NCBI GenBank assembly: GCA_041287635.1
Contig: JBGGNG010000149.1
Span: 3,543-67,542, forward strand
DNA: 64,000 nt
DNA from: JAOUEA01 sp041287635
Lineage (GTDB): Bacteria > Actinomycetota > UBA4738 > HRBIN12
Direction: 5' to 3'
Positions within the stretch are counted from its first letter, which is position 1. Every line of letters starts with the position of its first letter. Of this stretch, positions 42,034 through 51,012 are shown piece by piece. The notes under the pieces are model-generated. The model saw only the letters and a list, made by a program, of their open reading frames with translations. It had not been told where the DNA came from and ran no database searches. The position numbers and the translations under genes were made by a program.

Positions 42034-42948
42034 CTACTCGGCGGTGTTCCCGAGGTGGTGATCGTCCAGCCATCTGGCCGCAGCGACCGCCGGAGCGACG
42101 CCCGAGCTGACGAGGGCGTTGAGCGCTCGGAGCTCGGTCGTGGTCAGCTCGGCCGATACCGCGTCGATCGCCTCTGTCAGTCCGGGACCGAAGCGCTCGA
42201 TAGCGTCACGTCGCACGAGCGGCGTCACGTTCTCCGCGGGCTGTAGTCGTCGATCGTCCCGCAGCAGCACGAGCCCATGCTGGGCGAGGCTGCCGTCGCT
42301 CGTGAAGAGCACCCCGACGTCCACCGTTCCCTGCTGGACCGCCGCTGCCGTGACCGGTCCACCCGCGTCGAGGGGCAGGAACGACGCGAATTCCAGCCCG
42401 TAGGTCTTGGCGAAGCCCAGCAGGCAGAGTTCGCGCTCCGGGCATTCAGGGGGACCACCGATCGTCATCGCGGACGCGACGCTCCGCAGGTCGCTCACGC
42501 TGCGCAGCCCATGCTCCGTCGCGGTCCGGGTCGTGACCACGAGCCCGTTCCTGCTCTGCGCGGGAGCTGGCTCGAGCGCTTCGATACCGCGCGAGCCGAG
42601 CGAGACTCGCAGCGTCGCCAGCGACGAGTCTGGGTCAACCGAAGGCTGGCCGCCCAGGAAGGCGACGGCGCTCCCCGCGTAGTCGGGCACGACCTCGATC
42701 AATCCACGCTCGAGCGCCGGCAGCACCACCTCGCGCGTCCCGACGCGACGGGCGTGTCGAACCTCGAAGCCCTGCGAACGCAGTGCGCCGGCGTAGACCT
42801 CGGCGAGCGTCTCGCTCTCGTCGAAGTCGAACGAGGCGATCGTGATCGCGTCGTCGTCGAGCGTGTGGTCCACGGGTGCGCTCGACCCACACGCGGCGAT
42901 CGACGCCGCGATCACGATCAGGAGCACGCCCAAAGCCTTCCCGCCCAT
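42034..42948 (-). CDS. Glycine-betaine-type substrate-binding lipoprotein
   Basis: A 304-residue OpuAC/ProX-type periplasmic-binding lipoprotein. Signal ends in IAACGSS with the lipidated Cys at about 19; the mature part has ITIASFDFDESETLAEVYAGAL, the P-D-Y-A-G-S segment (VVPDYAGSAVAF) typical of osmoprotectant binders, and SRNGLVVTT. No ABC ATPase or permease lies nearby, so it is an orphan component or serves a system elsewhere. Choline, betaine or ectoine are the likely ligands. ATG 42948 is fixed by TACCGT 7 nt upstream and by the signal peptide. Confidence 0.82.
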   Translation of the reverse strand: MGGKALGVLLIVIAASIAACGSSAPVDHTLDDDAITIASFDFDESETLAEVYAGALRSQGFEVRHARRVGTREVVLPALERGLIEVVPDYAGSAVAFLGGQPSVDPDSSLATLRVSLGSRGIEALEPAPAQSRNGLVVTTRTATEHGLRSVSDLRSVASAMTIGGPPECPERELCLLGFAKTYGLEFASFLPLDAGGPVTAAAVQQGTVDVGVLFTSDGSLAQHGLVLLRDDRRLQPAENVTPLVRRDAIERFGPGLTEAIDAVSAELTTTELRALNALVSSGVAPAVAAARWLDDHHLGNTAE

Positions 42949-42955
42949 GCCGAGA

Positions 42956-42961
42956 ACGGTA
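42956..42961 (-). promoter_or_regulatory. -10 element of binding-lipoprotein gene
   Basis: TACCGT on the minus strand, 7 nt before ATG 42948. Confidence 0.4.
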
Positions 42962-43020
42962 CTCCAGCGACCGGCGGGGGGTCGTTGTGGCGTCGCGTGG
43001 GACGGGCGGATCGCGTCGGC

Positions 43021-43026
43021 TAGGCT
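43021..43026 (+). promoter_or_regulatory. -10 element of ribF, leaderless type
   Basis: TAGGCT, 8 nt before ATG 43035; divergent from the binding-lipoprotein promoter. Confidence 0.45.
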
Positions 43027-43034
43027 CTCGCGCG

Positions 43035-43979
43035 ATGCGGATCGTGCACGGGTTCGATGCGTTGCCGTTGCCCGAGAAGGCTTCCGTCGTGACGGTCGGG
43101 TTCTTCGACGGCGTCCACCTCGGACACCGATCGGTGATCGATACGACCGTCTCCCGGGCACGCGATCGCGGGATCCCGTCGATCGGGATCACGTTCGACC
43201 GTCATCCTCGAGAGATTCTCACGCCGGGCAGCGAGCCTCGCCTACTGACCACGGTGGATCGGAAAGCGGGCCTCATCGAAGCGAGCGGGCTCGACGTGCT
43301 GGTCGTGCTCGAGTTCACCCAGGCGTTCTCGCGGATCCCGGCCGAGGACTTCGTTCGGACCGTGCTCGTCCAAGGCGTCCACGCACGTCATGCAGCGATG
43401 GGTGCGAACTTCACGTTCGGCTTCAAGGCCGAGGGCACGGTGGCGACGCTGCCCGAGATGGGCGCCCCGTACGGCCTGACCGCGGAAGGGGTGCCCTTGT
43501 TCGAGCTCGGCGGCCGGACGGTGTCGTCGTCGTCGATCCGTGACGCCCTCGCTGGGGGCGATCTGACGTGGCCGGCGAAGGCGCTCGGGCGGCGCTTCGT
43601 GCTCGACGGCGAGGTGACCTCGGGGCACGGCCGGGGGAAGGGGCTCGGCTACCCGACCGCCAACCTGCGCACGTGGCCTCGGCTGCTCCTGCCCGGACAG
43701 GGGATCTACGCGGGCGTGGCTGAACTCCATGGGCGGCGCTACAGGACCGCGATCGATGTCGGCACGAACCCCACGTTCGGCGTCGAACCCTTGCACGTGG
43801 AGGCGTTCCTGCTCGACTTCGAGGGCGACGAGCTCCAAGGCGAGCCGCTCGCGATCGAGTTCTGGGAACGCCTGCGCGACGAGATCCGCTACGACTCGAT
43901 CGACGAGCTGATCGCGGCGATCGCCGACGACGTCGACCGCACGCGGGCCATCGTGCCCGACGATCAAATCGGCCGATGA
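43035..43979 (+). CDS. ribF: Bifunctional riboflavin kinase/FAD synthetase
   Basis: A 314-residue RibF turning riboflavin into FMN and FAD. N-terminal nucleotidyltransferase: VTVGFFDGVHLGH, ITFDRHPREIL, MGANFTFGFKAEG, and SSSSIRDALAGGD; C-terminal flavokinase: GEVTSGHGRGKGLGYPTANL, GIYAGVAEL, and IDVGTNPTFG. Usual place after truB in this gene order, here displaced by the 7-kb lipid cassette. Last 16 nt overlap the convergent DUF998 gene. Confidence 0.95.
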   Translation: MRIVHGFDALPLPEKASVVTVGFFDGVHLGHRSVIDTTVSRARDRGIPSIGITFDRHPREILTPGSEPRLLTTVDRKAGLIEASGLDVLVVLEFTQAFSRIPAEDFVRTVLVQGVHARHAAMGANFTFGFKAEGTVATLPEMGAPYGLTAEGVPLFELGGRTVSSSSIRDALAGGDLTWPAKALGRRFVLDGEVTSGHGRGKGLGYPTANLRTWPRLLLPGQGIYAGVAELHGRRYRTAIDVGTNPTFGVEPLHVEAFLLDFEGDELQGEPLAIEFWERLRDEIRYDSIDELIAAIADDVDRTRAIVPDDQIGR

Positions 43980-44632
43980 CCGGCTTCTGCGCGGCGACCA
44001 GCCCGACCCTCCCGCAACAGTCGCCACGCGAGACGCGTCGTGAACACCAACGGGATCGTGATGCCGATCCGCTGCACGATGCCGTTCCCCGGCCGCACGA
44101 CGTCGCGGGCGAAATACGACATCACGCCGCTCGACGCGATCGACGCTCCCGCGGCCGGCAGGGCCATGTCCTGCAAGCCGGGCTCGATGCGCAAGCGGGC
44201 AGCGAGCGCGAGGAGCCCCGCCGTCGCGCAGATATGGCCACCGACCGAGGCGAGATCGTGGGCGTCGTTCACCCATGACTGGCGTTCCAGGGGTTCGCCC
44301 GGCATCGGCCAGTTCGACATCCGGTCGCGTCGCATGAGACCGGCGGCGCAGATCGCGATCCCCGACGCACCGAGCAGGGCGGGTCCCGGCCCGCCGTCGC
44401 CGAGGCGGCGCTCGAGCGAGGCGGCGAAGCCGATCGTGCCGAGGCCGAGTGCCCAGAAGCCGGCGGTCATCACGCCCGGGACCCGGGCGTCCGGCGCGGC
44501 CAGCCCGCTGATGTGCTCGTTCGCGAGCGCGTAGCCGGGCTGACGCCGGCTCGCCCCGATCCACGCGGTCGTGAACAGGACGGGGCCGACCAGGCCACAC
44601 GACTGGAGGAGGCGGTCACCGAGCGAAGGCAT
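43964..44632 (-). CDS. DUF998 family membrane protein
   Basis: A 222-residue membrane protein with about six hydrophobic helices. The layout QPGYALANEHISGLAAPDA in the first loop, GFWALGLGTIGFA, and GIVQRIGITIPLVF near the end fits the DUF998 family, of unknown function. ATG 44632 is preferred over ATG 44641, because TACGAT then lies 7 nt upstream, as at many genes here. Short basic tail. Confidence 0.75.
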   Translation of the reverse strand: MPSLGDRLLQSCGLVGPVLFTTAWIGASRRQPGYALANEHISGLAAPDARVPGVMTAGFWALGLGTIGFAASLERRLGDGGPGPALLGASGIAICAAGLMRRDRMSNWPMPGEPLERQSWVNDAHDLASVGGHICATAGLLALAARLRIEPGLQDMALPAAGASIASSGVMSYFARDVVRPGNGIVQRIGITIPLVFTTRLAWRLLREGRAGRRAEAGHRPI

Positions 44633-44639
44633 CGTCGCC

Positions 44640-44645
44640 ATCGTA
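44640..44645 (-). promoter_or_regulatory. -10 element of DUF998 gene
   Basis: TACGAT on the minus strand, 7 nt before ATG 44632; it overlaps the alternative ATG at 44641. Confidence 0.4.
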
Positions 44646-44700
44646 GCCACGCTCTCGGCGGCGGGCCGCTGCGCGGACGAGATCGTGGGAGGATCCGCCC

Positions 44701-46056
44701 GTGCGGGCACGTGACATGGTGATGCGCTCGATCGCTCGGCTCGCCGCCCTGGGGTGGTTCCGCTCGGTCGAGACGGGCGGGGTCGAGCGGGTCCCGTTGC
44801 GAGGGCCGACGCTCGTGGTCGCCAACCACGACGGGGGGTTCGTCGATCCCGTCCTCCTCGCCTCGACGCTGCCGCGGTTTCCTCGATTCCTTGCGATGGC
44901 CGGTCTCTGGCGGACCCCGGCTCGGCCGTTCCTGTGGCTCGCCGGAGCGATCCCGGTGGTCCGCGCATCCGACGGCACGACGTCGGAGAACTCCCGGGCG
45001 TTCGCCGCCTGCCACGACGTCCTGTCCAAGCAGGGCATCGTGGCGATCTTCCCTGAGGGGCGGGCGAGCGACGAGGTGCGGCTGCTGCCCGTGAAGACCG
45101 GGGCCGCCCGGATCGCTCTCGGCTCGCATGCCGCCGGCGCCGAAGGTCTTCTCATCGTGCCGGTCGGGCTGATCTACGAGGACAAGTCGACAGCGCGTGC
45201 CCGCGTCTACGTGCGCGTCGGCGTTCCGATCGATCTCGACGCCGAGCTTCCGTCGCTCGTGTCGACCGGAGGCGCTGCCGACGAGGACGATCGGCACACG
45301 GTCGCGGCGCTCACTGCGACGATCCGAGAACGCCTCGCCGCGGTCGCCTTGGACTTCGAGAGCGCGGCGCAGATGTCGTCGCTCGGGCTCGCCGCCACGA
45401 TCGCCCTGCGACCCATCGATGCCGACCCCGGCTGGCGACCCACGTTCTCGGCTCGCGAGGATCTCACGACCCGGCTGGGCGACGCGCCCGAGGTACAGCA
45501 GTCCGCGGTCCGCGTCGCCGCCGACGCCTATCGGGCCGGGTTGGAAGCCAACGCGATCACCGACGCCGCCGTCGCGACCGACTCGCGACGGCACCGACGG
45601 GTGCATCTCGCGGGAGTGGCGGTCGCGGTGCTGGCCGCTGCGCCGGCCGTGGTGGGTGTGCTGGTCAACGCCGTGCCGGGCACACTCACCTGGCTCGTAG
45701 GACGGCGATCGATGGCTCCAGTGACACGGGCGACCGTGAAGTTCCTGGTCGCGTTCGTCTGCTTCCCGCTGACCTGGCTCGTCGTCCGCTACCTCCCGCC
45801 GGTGCGCGATTCGGCGCACCCGTGGTTGATCGCGACGCTGATCGGCCCCGTCTGTGGTCTCGCGGCTGCGTGGTTCGTGGCGCGCCTGCAGCGCGCCCGA
45901 CGGGCCCGCGTCAACCTGCGCCGACTCGCCGGGGCGGGTGCCTCCCTCGACGACCTCCGTGCCCGGCGTGACCGCGTCGTGGAGGCGGTTGGCGTCGTCA
46001 CGGCCGAAGATCGGTTCGGTCAGGCCGGCGTGCCCGCTGGTAGGCTTGGCGACTGA
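44701..46056 (+). CDS. Glycerolipid acyltransferase (PlsC/GPT-like)
   Basis: A 451-residue lipid acyltransferase. The catalytic motif is VVANHDGGFVDPVLL, an H-x5-D form typical of GPT1/GPT2-like glycerol-phosphate acyltransferases rather than the H-x4-D of PlsC; block III is IFPEGRASDEVRLLPVKTGAARIAL. Residues about 300-400 add three or so membrane helices, then a basic tail. Probably acylates glycerol 3-phosphate or lysophosphatidate at the membrane. GTG start with GGGAGGA 7 nt upstream; the rpsO promoter lies inside its 3' end. Confidence 0.83.
   Translation: MRARDMVMRSIARLAALGWFRSVETGGVERVPLRGPTLVVANHDGGFVDPVLLASTLPRFPRFLAMAGLWRTPARPFLWLAGAIPVVRASDGTTSENSRAFAACHDVLSKQGIVAIFPEGRASDEVRLLPVKTGAARIALGSHAAGAEGLLIVPVGLIYEDKSTARARVYVRVGVPIDLDAELPSLVSTGGAADEDDRHTVAALTATIRERLAAVALDFESAAQMSSLGLAATIALRPIDADPGWRPTFSAREDLTTRLGDAPEVQQSAVRVAADAYRAGLEANAITDAAVATDSRRHRRVHLAGVAVAVLAAAPAVVGVLVNAVPGTLTWLVGRRSMAPVTRATVKFLVAFVCFPLTWLVVRYLPPVRDSAHPWLIATLIGPVCGLAAAWFVARLQRARRARVNLRRLAGAGASLDDLRARRDRVVEAVGVVTAEDRFGQAGVPAGRLGD
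46041..46046 (+). promoter_or_regulatory. -10 element of rpsO
   Basis: TAGGCT within the end of the acyltransferase gene, 12 nt before the rpsO ATG, giving a leader of only a few nucleotides. Confidence 0.45.
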
Positions 46057-46058
46057 CC

Positions 46059-46328
46059 ATGACGTTGACCAAGGAATCGAAGTCCCAGATCATCGCCGAG
46101 TACGCGCGTTCCGACGGCGATACCGGCTCGGCCGAGGTGCAGATCGCGGTGCTGACGACCCGCATCGCCGAGCTGACCGAGCATCTCAAGACCCACAAGC
46201 ACGACCACGCGTCGCGCCGCGGCCTGCTGAAGATGGTCGGTCGTCGGCGTCGCCTCCTCGACTACCTCCGCAACGAGGACATCGAGCGGTACCGCGACGT
46301 GATCGCGCGTCTGGGCCTGCGTCGCTGA
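46059..46328 (+). CDS. rpsO: 30S ribosomal protein S15
   Basis: An 89-residue S15, standard length. Helix 1 IIAEYARSDGDTGSAEVQIAVLT, the rRNA-binding loop and H-x-K-D-H region HLKTHKHDHASRRGLLKMVGRRRRLLDYL, and the end YRDVIARLGLRR. Paired with pnp, as in most bacteria. Confidence 0.98.
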   Translation: MTLTKESKSQIIAEYARSDGDTGSAEVQIAVLTTRIAELTEHLKTHKHDHASRRGLLKMVGRRRRLLDYLRNEDIERYRDVIARLGLRR

Positions 46329-46340
46329 GGCTCGCGCACC

Positions 46341-46371
46341 CCGTCCGGCGCGCTCTCGCGGGGCCGGACGG
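46341..46371 (+). terminator. rpsO-pnp intergenic hairpin
   Basis: CCGTCCGGC/GCCGGACGG, a perfect 9-bp stem with a 13-nt loop, 12 nt after rpsO. It may terminate or be a processing site. The rest of 46372-46566 holds a GGATCCGCC/GGCGGGATCC imperfect stem near 46400-46421, a CCGG-CTTCGG-CCGG element near 46468-46481, and no gene that I can support. Confidence 0.55.
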
Positions 46372-46566
46372 CACGAAGGAGTGATGCGAACGACCCACCG
46401 GATCCGCCGGAGGCGGGATCCAGGTCGGTAATCAGTAGCGAGCTTCCGGACGGCTTCCCGGCTTCGGCCGGAGTGCCCGGCGGCCCACCACTGAGGATCG
46501 GCCGACCCGCCTCCTTCTCGAACCGCGCACGCACGATGCGTGCGCCACACCAAGGAGGAAGGCCAC

Positions 46567-48939
46567 ATGGCCACCATCACCAAGTCCCACGCGTTCGGCG
46601 ATCGGGACATCGCGCTCGAGACCGGCCGCATGGCCAAGCTCGCCGACGGCGCCGTCGTCGTCACCTACGGCGAGACCCAGGTGCTCGCCACCTGCGTCAG
46701 CAGCAACCCCCGCGAGGGAATCGACTTCTTCCCGCTCACGATCGATGTGGAAGAGCGCATGTACGCCGCGGGCAAGATCCCAGGCAGCTTCTTCCGCCGT
46801 GAGGGACGGCCCTCGGAGACGGCGATCCTGACCTGCCGGCTGATCGACCGCCCGCTGCGGCCCACGTTCAAGGACGGGTTCCGCGACGAGGTGCAGGTCG
46901 TCATCACCGTGCTCGGCGTCGACGGGGAGAACCCCTACGACATCCCCGCGATGAACGCCGCCTCGGTCGCCACGTGCCTTGCCGGCCTGCCGTTCGACGG
47001 CCCTGTCGCCTCGGTGCGGATGGGCCTGATCGACGGGCAGTGGGTCATCAACCCGACGTTCCAGCAGGTCGAGGAGGCGACGTTCGACGTGGTCGTGGCC
47101 GGCCGCAAGAATGACGCCGGTGAGATCGACGTGCTGATGATCGAGGGCGAGGCGCCCGACAACACCTGGGACCTGCTCGCCGGCGGCGCGCCCGCGCCGA
47201 CCGAGGAGACCGTGGCCGAGGGGCTCGAGGCCGCGAAGCGCGCGATCGACGAGCAGATCGGCTTCCAGCGTGCCTTCATCGACGAGGCCGGCGTCAGCGA
47301 GCAGGACTGGACCCCGCGTCCGCTCTACGGCGACGACGTCTACGAGATCGTCTCGTCGTTCTCGGCCGGCCGCCTCGCCGAGGCGATCGTGCCCGACAAG
47401 GCCGAGCGCGAGGCGAAGCTCGACGCGCTGAAGGCCGAGACGAAGGAGCACGTCGCCGCGCAGCTCGGAGCCGAGGGCACGGATCGTCTTGGCGAGTTCG
47501 GCGCCGCGTGGAAGCAGGTGCAGAAGAAGGTCATGCGGGCCCGCGTGATCAAGGAGGGCATCCGACTCGACGGTCGCACGCCCACCGAGATCCGACCGTT
47601 GTCGGCCGAGGTCGGCGTGCTGAAGCGCGCGCACGGCTCGGCGCTGTTCAGCCGCGGCGACACCCAGGTGTTGAACATCACCACGCTCGGCATGCTGCGT
47701 ATGACCCAGATGATCGACACGCTCGACCTCGAGGACACCAAGCGGTACATGCACCACTACAACTTCCCGCCGTTCTCGACCGGCGAGACGGGCCGCGTGG
47801 GTTCGCCCCGCCGGCGCGAGATCGGACACGGCGCGCTCGCCGAGCGTGCCCTGATCCCGGTGGTGCCGCACGAGGACGAGTTCCCCTACGCGCTGCGCCT
47901 CGTGAGTGACGTGCTGAGCTCGAACGGCTCCACGTCGATGGCGAGCGTCTGCGGCTCGACCCTGTCGCTGATGGACGCCGGCGTGCCGATCAAGGCTCCC
48001 GTCGCGGGCATCGCGATGGGCATGATCGCCGACGACGGCGCGTTCGTGACGCTCACCGACATCCTCGGCGCCGAAGACGCGCTCGGCGACATGGACTTCA
48101 AGGTCGCCGGCACGCGTGAGTTCGTCACCGCGATCCAGCTCGACATGAAGGTCACCGGCCTGCCCGGCTCGGTGCTGGCCGATGCGCTGAAGCAGGCTCG
48201 CGAGGCTCGCTTCCAGATCCTCGACGTGATGGAGGCCGCGATCCCGGCGCCACGCGAGGAGGTCAACGCCAAGGCGCCGCGCATCATCTCGATCCAGATC
48301 CCGGTCGACAAGATCGGCGAGGTGATCGGCCCCAAGGGCAAGCGCATCAACGAGATCATCGCGCTGACCGGCGCCGACATCGACATCCAGGACGACGGCA
48401 CGGTGCTGATCGGCTCCACGCTCGGCGCAGAGGGCGCCGACGAGGCGGCCCACATGATCGACGAGATCGCGAACCCGCGTCCGGTGCTCGTGGGGGAGCA
48501 GTACGAAGGCACGGTGGTGAAGACCACGACGTTCGGCGCCTTCGTGAACCTCGTGCCTGGTCGAGACGGCCTGGTGCACATCTCGAAGCTGGGCAAGGGC
48601 AAGCGCCTCAGCAGCGTCGAGGAAGCCGTGAAGGAAGGCGACACGCTGACCGTGCTCGTCGAGGACATCGACACTCAGGGCAAGATCAGCCTGAAGCCGG
48701 TCGGCGAGGAATGGGCGATCCCCGAGGGCCAGGCCGACGAGTCCGGCGGCGGCCGTGATCGCAACCGCGGCGGCGGCAGGGATCGGGGAGACCGTGGCGG
48801 TCGTGACCGCGACCGTGGAGGCGACCGGGGTGACCGCGGCGACCGTCGAGGCCGGCGTTTCCGGGACGATCAGGGCGGTGGTCAAGGCGACGCTCCCGCG
48901 GCGGCCGAGGCTCCCGCGGACGCGCCCGCCGGCGAGTAG
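46567..48939 (+). CDS. pnp: Polynucleotide phosphorylase
   Basis: A 790-residue PNPase, the 3'-5' phosphorolytic exonuclease and guanosine pentaphosphate synthetase of Actinomycetota. First RNase PH core (about 10-215), helical linker, second RNase PH core with FSRGDTQVLN and YNFPPFSTGETGRVGSPRRREIGHGALAERAL, KH domain with VIGPKGKRINEI, S1 domain YEGTVVKTTTFGAFVNLVPGRDG, then a 55-residue Arg/Gly/Asp-rich tail (GGRDRNRGGGRDRGDRGG). ATG 46567 has AAGGAGGA 8 nt upstream; an in-frame GTG at 46540 overlaps that site and is rejected. Confidence 0.97.
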   Translation: MATITKSHAFGDRDIALETGRMAKLADGAVVVTYGETQVLATCVSSNPREGIDFFPLTIDVEERMYAAGKIPGSFFRREGRPSETAILTCRLIDRPLRPTFKDGFRDEVQVVITVLGVDGENPYDIPAMNAASVATCLAGLPFDGPVASVRMGLIDGQWVINPTFQQVEEATFDVVVAGRKNDAGEIDVLMIEGEAPDNTWDLLAGGAPAPTEETVAEGLEAAKRAIDEQIGFQRAFIDEAGVSEQDWTPRPLYGDDVYEIVSSFSAGRLAEAIVPDKAEREAKLDALKAETKEHVAAQLGAEGTDRLGEFGAAWKQVQKKVMRARVIKEGIRLDGRTPTEIRPLSAEVGVLKRAHGSALFSRGDTQVLNITTLGMLRMTQMIDTLDLEDTKRYMHHYNFPPFSTGETGRVGSPRRREIGHGALAERALIPVVPHEDEFPYALRLVSDVLSSNGSTSMASVCGSTLSLMDAGVPIKAPVAGIAMGMIADDGAFVTLTDILGAEDALGDMDFKVAGTREFVTAIQLDMKVTGLPGSVLADALKQAREARFQILDVMEAAIPAPREEVNAKAPRIISIQIPVDKIGEVIGPKGKRINEIIALTGADIDIQDDGTVLIGSTLGAEGADEAAHMIDEIANPRPVLVGEQYEGTVVKTTTFGAFVNLVPGRDGLVHISKLGKGKRLSSVEEAVKEGDTLTVLVEDIDTQGKISLKPVGEEWAIPEGQADESGGGRDRNRGGGRDRGDRGGRDRDRGGDRGDRGDRRGRRFRDDQGGGQGDAPAAAEAPADAPAGE

Positions 48940-48958
48940 GCGCCCCGGTCACACTCCG

Positions 48959-50233
48959 ATGCCCATCGAACGGACCGAGTTCAGCTCGGGCCTGCGAGTC
49001 GTCACGGAGCGGATGCCCGGCGTCCGCTCCGTGTCGCTCGGCTTCTGGGTGCTCGCCGGTTCCCGAGACGAGCGACCCCAGGTCAGCGGCTCGAGCCACT
49101 TCCTCGAGCACCTGCTGTTCAAGGGCACCGATCGTCGCAGCGCCCTCGACATCGCGGAGAACTTCGACGCCGTCGGGGGTGACGTGAACGCGTTCACCGC
49201 CCGCGAGTACACGTGCTACTACGCGCGCGTGCTCGACGGTGACCTCGAGATGGCCGTCGATCACCTGGCCGACATGGTGCAGCACTCGGTGATCAGGGCC
49301 GACGACCTCGATGCCGAGCGCCAGGTGATCCTCGAGGAGATCAACATGCACGAGGACTCGCCCGAGGACGTCGTGCACGACCTCTACACGCAGACCCTGT
49401 GGCCCGAGCACCCGCTCGGCCGACCGATCCTCGGCACGGTGGAGACGATCCTCGCCGCGAACCGAGCCTCGGTGCGCCGCTTCTACGGGCGACACTACGT
49501 GCCGGGCAACCTCGTCGTCGCCGCCGCCGGCAACCTGCGTCACGACGACCTCGTCCGGCTGCTGAAGCAACGCATGGACACCGGGCGGCGCCTCTCGGCC
49601 CGTGACACCTCCGTGTGGAACCTGCGGGCGCCCGGGCGGGCTCCGAGGCCGTCGGGCAAGCATCTCGTGAAGCGACGCAAGACCGAGCAGGCGCACATCT
49701 GCCTCGGCACGAACGGGCTGGCGCGCAACGACCCCGATCGATTCGCGTTCCTCGTCGTGAACACCGCCCTCGGGGGCGGCATGTCCTCGAGGCTGTTCCA
49801 AGAGGTGCGCGAGAAACGCGGCCTGGCCTACACCGTCTACAGCTATCACGCGCAGTACACCGAGGCGGGGCTCTTCTCAGCCTACGCGGGCACGACACCG
49901 AGCCGCGCGCAGGAGGTCGTGTCGCTGCTCCGTCGCGAGCTCGAGCTCGTGCGCGACGGGGGTTTGACCGAGGAGGAGTTCGAGCGGGCGAAGGGACACG
50001 TCAAGGGCTCGATGGTGCTCTCCCTCGAGGACCCCGGCGGCCGCATGAGCCGACTCGGGAAGTCCGAAATCGCCCACGGCGAGATCCTCTCGGTCGACCA
50101 GGCGCTGCGTCGCATCGACCACGTTACCCTCGACGATGCGCATCGCGTGGCCGAACGGGTACTGTCGCAACCGATGACGCTCACCGTCCTCGGGCCCTTC
50201 ACCGCCTCCGCGTTTCGGGAGGTCATGGCGTGA
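48959..50233 (+). CDS. M16 family zinc peptidase
   Basis: A 424-residue insulinase-type peptidase (processing-peptidase-like, PqqL/YmxG group). Active site H47-F-L-E50-H51 with the second Glu at 127 (ILEEINMHED); the C-terminal half keeps GGGMSSRLFQEVREKRGLAYTVYSYHA, the substrate-anchoring R/Y element. One half of the typical two-domain arrangement, so it likely dimerises. Located between pnp and dapB as in many Gram-positives; its role there is unknown. ATG 48959 is 20 nt after pnp. Confidence 0.92.
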   Translation: MPIERTEFSSGLRVVTERMPGVRSVSLGFWVLAGSRDERPQVSGSSHFLEHLLFKGTDRRSALDIAENFDAVGGDVNAFTAREYTCYYARVLDGDLEMAVDHLADMVQHSVIRADDLDAERQVILEEINMHEDSPEDVVHDLYTQTLWPEHPLGRPILGTVETILAANRASVRRFYGRHYVPGNLVVAAAGNLRHDDLVRLLKQRMDTGRRLSARDTSVWNLRAPGRAPRPSGKHLVKRRKTEQAHICLGTNGLARNDPDRFAFLVVNTALGGGMSSRLFQEVREKRGLAYTVYSYHAQYTEAGLFSAYAGTTPSRAQEVVSLLRRELELVRDGGLTEEEFERAKGHVKGSMVLSLEDPGGRMSRLGKSEIAHGEILSVDQALRRIDHVTLDDAHRVAERVLSQPMTLTVLGPFTASAFREVMA

Positions 50234-51012
50234 TCCGCGTCGGGGTCGTCGGCGCCACGGGCCGCATGGGCCGCGAGGTCTGCCGGGCCGTCGCGGCCGA
50301 CCCCGAGCTGGTCCTCGTGGCCGCAGTGTCGCGCTCCGCACCGGGCGTCACGCTCGCCGACGCGATCGGGCTCGACGGCGAGGCCCGCTCCCTCGTGCTC
50401 GCCGAGCACCTTGAGGGCGTCCGCGACGCCGGCGCCGAGGTGCTCGTCGACTTCACGTCGCCTGCACACGCCTCGGAGCACGTGGCATGGGGCATCGCCA
50501 ACGGCGTGCACGTCGTTGTCGGGACGACCGGGTTCGAGCTCGACGAGGCGTGGCGTGAGGCTCCCGTGGGGGTGATCGTGGCTCCCAACTTCGCGATCGG
50601 CGCGGTGCTGCTGATGCGGTTCGCCGAGCAGGCCGCACGCACCATGTCGTCCGCAGAGGTGATCGAGCTTCATCACGAGGGGAAGGCTGACGCGCCGAGC
50701 GGCACCGCGCTGCTCACAGCCAGGCTCATCGCAGCCGCCCGTGGCGACGGCGCTGGTGCGCCGGGTGGTGACGGCGCGTTCCCCGGGGCGCGGGGAGCCG
50801 ACGTCGACGGTGTGCGGGTCCACTCGGTGCGACTGCCGGGGCTCGTCGCGCACGAAGAGGTGATCTTCGGCGGACAGGGCCAGACGTTGACGCTCCGCCA
50901 CGACTCCACCGATCGGACGTCCTTCATGCCCGGTGTGCTGCTCGCGATCAAGGCCGCACCCACGCGGCCGGGACTCACGATCGGGTTGGAGCCCCTTCTG
51001 GGACTCTCGTGA
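50230..51012 (+). CDS. dapB: 4-hydroxy-tetrahydrodipicolinate reductase
   Basis: A 260-residue DapB, second step of the diaminopimelate/lysine branch. NAD(P)H-binding VGVVGATGRMGREV, FTSPAHASEHVAWGI, VVGTTGFE, APNFAIGAVLLMRFA, and the signature ELHHEGKADAPSGTA with catalytic His-His and Lys. GTG start overlaps the M16 stop. dapA lies 2.8 kb downstream, past a short reverse-strand insertion. Confidence 0.95.
   Translation: MIRVGVVGATGRMGREVCRAVAADPELVLVAAVSRSAPGVTLADAIGLDGEARSLVLAEHLEGVRDAGAEVLVDFTSPAHASEHVAWGIANGVHVVVGTTGFELDEAWREAPVGVIVAPNFAIGAVLLMRFAEQAARTMSSAEVIELHHEGKADAPSGTALLTARLIAAARGDGAGAPGGDGAFPGARGADVDGVRVHSVRLPGLVAHEEVIFGGQGQTLTLRHDSTDRTSFMPGVLLAIKAAPTRPGLTIGLEPLLGLS

Noticed and set aside
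46540..46566. GTG 46540 as start of pnp
   Set aside because: It would place the clear AAGGAGGA ribosome-binding site inside the coding region; PNPase similarity starts after ATG 46567.
46432..48885. 817-codon minus-strand ORF opposite pnp
   Set aside because: Shadow; His/Asp/Arg-rich with no recognised fold.
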